From assembly GCA_029260075.1 (NCBI GenBank), contig JAJDDY010000058.1, positions 172,236 to 236,235 on the forward strand: a stretch of DNA of 64,000 nucleotides. Direction: 5' to 3'. Made by a program: the position numbers and the translations under genes. The stretch is from Phycisphaerae bacterium (lineage in GTDB: Bacteria > Planctomycetota > Phycisphaerae > UBA1845). The notes below the pieces were generated by a model. The model worked only from the letters and a program-made list of their open reading frames with translations, ran no database searches and had not been told where the DNA came from. Shown here one piece after another: positions 61,014-64,000 of the stretch (position 1 is its first letter; each line of letters opens with the position of its first letter).

Positions 61014-63530
61014 ATGTTCGAAAGATTTACCGATCGAGCTCGTAAGGTCATGGCGCTAGCCAACCAAGAGGCACAGCGTTTCAATCACGAGTATATTGGG
61101 ACCGAGCACATTCTTCTCGGGCTCGTTAAGGAGGGGTCAGGCGTCGGAGCCAACGTGCTCAAGAACCTCGACGTCGATCTGCGGAAGGTGCGCCTCGAAG
61201 TTGAAAAGCTCGTTAAGAGCGGGCCCGAAACGGTCACCATGGGCAAGCTTCCGCAAACTCCGCGCGCCAAGAAAGTAATCGAATACGCAATCGAAGAGGC
61301 GCGCAACCTTAACCACAACTACGTGGGCACCGAGCACCTCCTGCTGGGTCTGCTCCGCGAGCAGGACGGGGTGGCTGCTCAGGTGTTGATGAATCTTAAT
61401 CTCCGCCTCGAAGACGTGCGTGAAGAGGTGCTCAACCTGCTCGGCGCCAGTGAAGACGGCGAGGAAGTTGGCGGCGGCGGTATGCCCGGAGAGCCGAAAA
61501 AGGGTAAGAGTAAGACACCCGCGCTGGATTCGTTTGGGCGTGATCTCACGGCCATCGCCAAGCAGGACAAGCTCGATCCCGTTATCGGTCGCAACACTGA
61601 GATCGAACGAATCATTCAGATTCTTTGTCGGCGGCAAAAAAACAATCCGGTATTGCTCGGCGAAGCAGGCGTCGGGAAGACCGCGATCGTAGAGGGGCTT
61701 GCCCAAAAAATCATCAGTGGCGAAATCCCGGAACTGCTCGCGGATCGACGTATCGTCGTCCTTGACTTGGCTATGATGGTGGCGGGAACTAAGTATCGCG
61801 GTCAATTCGAAGAACGCATCAAAGCCGTCATGAACGAAGTACGCCGCGCCGGCAACGTCATCTTGTTCATTGATGAGTTGCATACCCTGGTCGGCGCGGG
61901 CGGTGCGGAAGGTGCGATCGACGCCTCCAACGTGTTGAAGCCGGCGCTAAGTCGCGGCGAGATTCAGTGCATCGGCGCTACCACGCTCGACGAATTCCGC
62001 AAGTATATCGAAAAAGACACCGCGCTTGAGCGACGGTTCCAGCAGATCATTGTTGATCCGCCGAACAAGGAGGAGACGATTCTCATTCTCAAGGGTCTGC
62101 GTGATCGCTACGAGGCCCACCACCGCGTGCGTATCACAGACAACGCTCTGGACCAGGCTGTCGAGCTCTCCGCTCGCTATATGCCGCGCGTCCAGCCAGA
62201 CAAGGCTATCGACGTCATGGACGAAGCGGGGGCGCGTGTTCGCCTGAAGTCTATGACTAAGCCACCAGATCTCACGGAACTTGAGCGTGAGATGAACAAG
62301 CTCGGGGGCGAGAAGGACGAAGCCGTTAAGAACGCGGACTACGAGCGAGCCGCGCAGATTCGTGATCAGCTCGATACGATCAAGCTGAACAAGCAGCAGA
62401 TGCAAAAGGAATGGCGCGATCGCAGCAAAGAGATCGACGGCGTTGTTGATGAAGAGGTGATCGCCGAGGTGATCAGCTCCATGACCGGTATTCCGCTTAC
62501 GCGCATGGGGCGCGACGAAGCTCAGAAGCTTCTCGGGCTTGAGAAAGAGTTGCACAAACGCGTTGTCAGCCAGAACGAGGCGGTCAGCGCCATCTCCCGA
62601 GCTGTTCGCCGAAGTCGTAGCGGGCTGAAAGATCCGAATCGTCCGATGGGCAGTTTCGTCTTCGTTGGGCCATCCGGCGTAGGCAAGACCTATCTGGCTA
62701 AGTGCCTCGCGGAGTTCATGTTCGGTGACTCCGAAGCGCTCTTCGTGCTCGACATGTCCGAGTACATGGAGAAGCACAACGTCTCGCGTTTGATCGGCGC
62801 TCCTCCCGGATACGTGGGGTACGAAGAGGGCGGTCAGCTTACCGAGCGCATCCGTCGCCGCCCCTACACCGTCATCTTGCTTGACGAAATCGAGAAGGCG
62901 CACCCGGACGTGTTCAACATGCTCCTGCAGATCATGGAAGAAGGTCGCTTGACCGATTCCTTCGGTCGCCACGTCGACTTCAAGAACGTCGTCTTAATCA
63001 TGACGAGCAACATCGGCGCGCACCGCATTACGCATCAAGACGAGTTCGGCTTCTCGAAACGAAGCGAGGACGTTAGCTACGCCAAGATGAAAGAAATTCT
63101 CAAGACGGAACTCGAAGACCATTTCCGTCCCGAGTTCCTCAACCGGCTTGATGAAATGATTGTATTCCGCAAGCTCACGCACGACGATCTCGTTGGCATC
63201 GTCGATCTCGAGTTGATCAAGCTGGCTTCGCGTCTCAACGACAAAGACATCGATCTTGACGTCACGCGCGAAGCCAAGGAATTCCTCATCGAGCACGGTA
63301 CCGACGAGAAGTTCGGCGCCCGGCCGCTACGTCGTGCGATCGAGCAATACCTGGAAGACCCACTGTCCGAAGCCTTGCTACGCGGTTCGTTCGTCGACAA
63401 GAACAAGGTCATCGCCACGGTCGAGCCGGTCAAATCTGACGACATGCCACCGAGTCTGCACTTGGAGGGCGTGTTTGTTGAGGTCGACGAACCGGAGGCT
63501 GTCGGTGCAGGTCAGTCTGACGAAACGTAG
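61014..63530 (+). CDS. clpC: ATP-dependent Clp protease ATP-binding subunit ClpC
   Basis: Hexameric AAA+ unfoldase that feeds ClpP. Start ATG 61014 ([13 protein letters not shown]) gives 838 aa. Order: two Clp N-terminal repeats ([20 protein letters not shown] and [20 protein letters not shown]); first AAA domain with Walker A GEAGVGKT near residue 218 and Walker B-type [15 protein letters not shown]; a UVR motif/middle coiled coil ([20 protein letters not shown]), diagnostic for ClpC; second AAA domain with [14 protein letters not shown] near 552; then the C-terminal D2 small domain. In other phyla ClpC acts with McsB or MecA adaptors, none of which is in the window. Confidence 0.96.
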   Translation: MFERFTDRARKVMALANQEAQRFNHEYIGTEHILLGLVKEGSGVGANVLKNLDVDLRKVRLEVEKLVKSGPETVTMGKLPQTPRAKKVIEYAIEEARNLNHNYVGTEHLLLGLLREQDGVAAQVLMNLNLRLEDVREEVLNLLGASEDGEEVGGGGMPGEPKKGKSKTPALDSFGRDLTAIAKQDKLDPVIGRNTEIERIIQILCRRQKNNPVLLGEAGVGKTAIVEGLAQKIISGEIPELLADRRIVVLDLAMMVAGTKYRGQFEERIKAVMNEVRRAGNVILFIDELHTLVGAGGAEGAIDASNVLKPALSRGEIQCIGATTLDEFRKYIEKDTALERRFQQIIVDPPNKEETILILKGLRDRYEAHHRVRITDNALDQAVELSARYMPRVQPDKAIDVMDEAGARVRLKSMTKPPDLTELEREMNKLGGEKDEAVKNADYERAAQIRDQLDTIKLNKQQMQKEWRDRSKEIDGVVDEEVIAEVISSMTGIPLTRMGRDEAQKLLGLEKELHKRVVSQNEAVSAISRAVRRSRSGLKDPNRPMGSFVFVGPSGVGKTYLAKCLAEFMFGDSEALFVLDMSEYMEKHNVSRLIGAPPGYVGYEEGGQLTERIRRRPYTVILLDEIEKAHPDVFNMLLQIMEEGRLTDSFGRHVDFKNVVLIMTSNIGAHRITHQDEFGFSKRSEDVSYAKMKEILKTELEDHFRPEFLNRLDEMIVFRKLTHDDLVGIVDLELIKLASRLNDKDIDLDVTREAKEFLIEHGTDEKFGARPLRRAIEQYLEDPLSEALLRGSFVDKNKVIATVEPVKSDDMPPSLHLEGVFVEVDEPEAVGAGQSDET

Positions 63531-63964
63531 GTTTGAAGCGGTAGAGCACGGCGCGAGAAAGGATTCACGCACCAGCGATCGGTCTGAAGCGGACTAGCCT
63601 CGGGTTTGTAGCCGTGCTGATGGTGCGGGAAGGGATTCGCGCACCAGCGGGCAACAACCACGGCAGCCACCGCGCGGGGTACGCAGCGCCCGGGGCCGCA
63701 ATACGTCAGTGTTGCCGCTCACCCCAGCCACCGACCCTCGCACACTCATCCCCGCAGCGCTAACGCACCCCGACTTCGCGCATCCCATTCATTGTGATGT
63801 CTTCGACTTCAACATCGGCGTCGCTCCGCGCGCACGCGCTCATCCGACGACCAGTTGCCCGGAGCATGTCCCGAACGTAGTTGAAAAAGAGCGGTTCTCC
63901 CCTGGGGCCAACCACGGTGGTAGGCTCCGGGAAGAGAAGAACAGTCCCAAAAAGGAGAACCGCC
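63531..63964. other. 434-bp intergenic region with two GGTGCG repeats
   Basis: Copies of the GGTGCG/CGCACC hairpin repeat at 63551-63575 (one arm GCGCG) and 63622-63646 (core GGAAGGGATTCG). Between and after them I see no gene. A minus-strand open frame at 63760-63966 is not convincing. Confidence 0.6.
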
Positions 63965-64000
63965 ATGTCGAAAAGTTACTCGAAGCGAACGAAGAAATCG
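63965..64000 (+). CDS. 5' end of an unknown gene, cut by window edge
   Basis: ATG at 63965 follows AAAAGGAGAACCGCC, a strong ribosome site. Only twelve residues are visible (MSKSYSKRTKKS), basic and serine-rich. Too short to identify. Confidence 0.55.
   Translation, partial: MSKSYSKRTKKS

Noticed and set aside
61947..62972. 341-aa open frame on the minus strand
   Set aside because: Antisense to clpC.
63760..63966. 68-aa minus-strand open frame near the right edge
   Set aside because: No ribosome site or family resemblance, and it overlaps the start region of a better plus-strand gene.

Overview
The window reads as a chromosomal segment of a Planctomycetota bacterium, most likely class Phycisphaerae. 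This is inferred from gene content, not from a marker-gene search. Supporting signs are an LpxC-FabZ fusion, PEP-CTERM and IPTL-CTERM surface proteins, a prepilin-like protein with the H-x9-DG signature, dockerin-like 'DFDDDG' tails, small CxxC zinc-ribbon proteins and many dispersed palindromic repeats. No tRNA, rRNA, CRISPR array or transposase gene was recognised.

Layout. 1-3.2 kb (minus): kynurenine-pathway genes for 3-hydroxyanthranilate dioxygenase, ACMS decarboxylase and kynureninase; the matching aminomuconate-semialdehyde dehydrogenase candidate lies apart at 34.3 kb. 3.3-11.9 kb: a secreted dockerin-like protein, Der GTPase, a zinc-ribbon protein, a Rieske/cytochrome b-c fusion pair, and an ECF sigma factor with a membrane partner. 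12-18.4 kb: carbamate kinase, then a lipid A gene block (skp-like, lpxD, lpxC-fabZ, lpxA with an extra C-terminal domain, and a Gfo/Idh/MocA oxidoreductase). 18.6-23.1 kb: exported proteins of unclear role, including a large HEAT-repeat protein. 23.3-28.4 kb: E1 beta and alpha of a 2-oxoacid dehydrogenase and an iron-type ABC transporter lacking a local ATPase.

28.4-34 kb: a repeat-dense segment, a sulfatase-like lipoprotein, and a three-gene minus-strand operon headed by a cobalamin riboswitch with a strong intrinsic terminator. Its genes encode a DUF4465-like PEP-CTERM protein, a second exported protein and a prepilin-like protein, each overlapping the next by 4 bases. I consider this a candidate surface vitamin B12 capture system and the most interesting locus here. 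34-45 kb: aldehyde dehydrogenase, a PilZ-like protein, a GbsR-type regulator, surface proteins, NrdR and a metallo-beta-lactamase-fold enzyme. 45-49.5 kb: homogentisate dioxygenase, a lipoprotein hydrolase and HPPD (tyrosine catabolism), then the fluoride channel CrcB with a DUF190 partner. 49.7-60 kb: an FG-GAP IPTL-CTERM protein, an NhaC antiporter and a MacAB-like export operon with two permeases. 61-63.5 kb: ClpC.

A second theme is repeat biology. At least five dispersed hairpin repeat families occur. They form composite arrays, sit at stop codons, act as a likely terminator, and in one case appear to have been inserted in frame into a substrate-binding protein gene.
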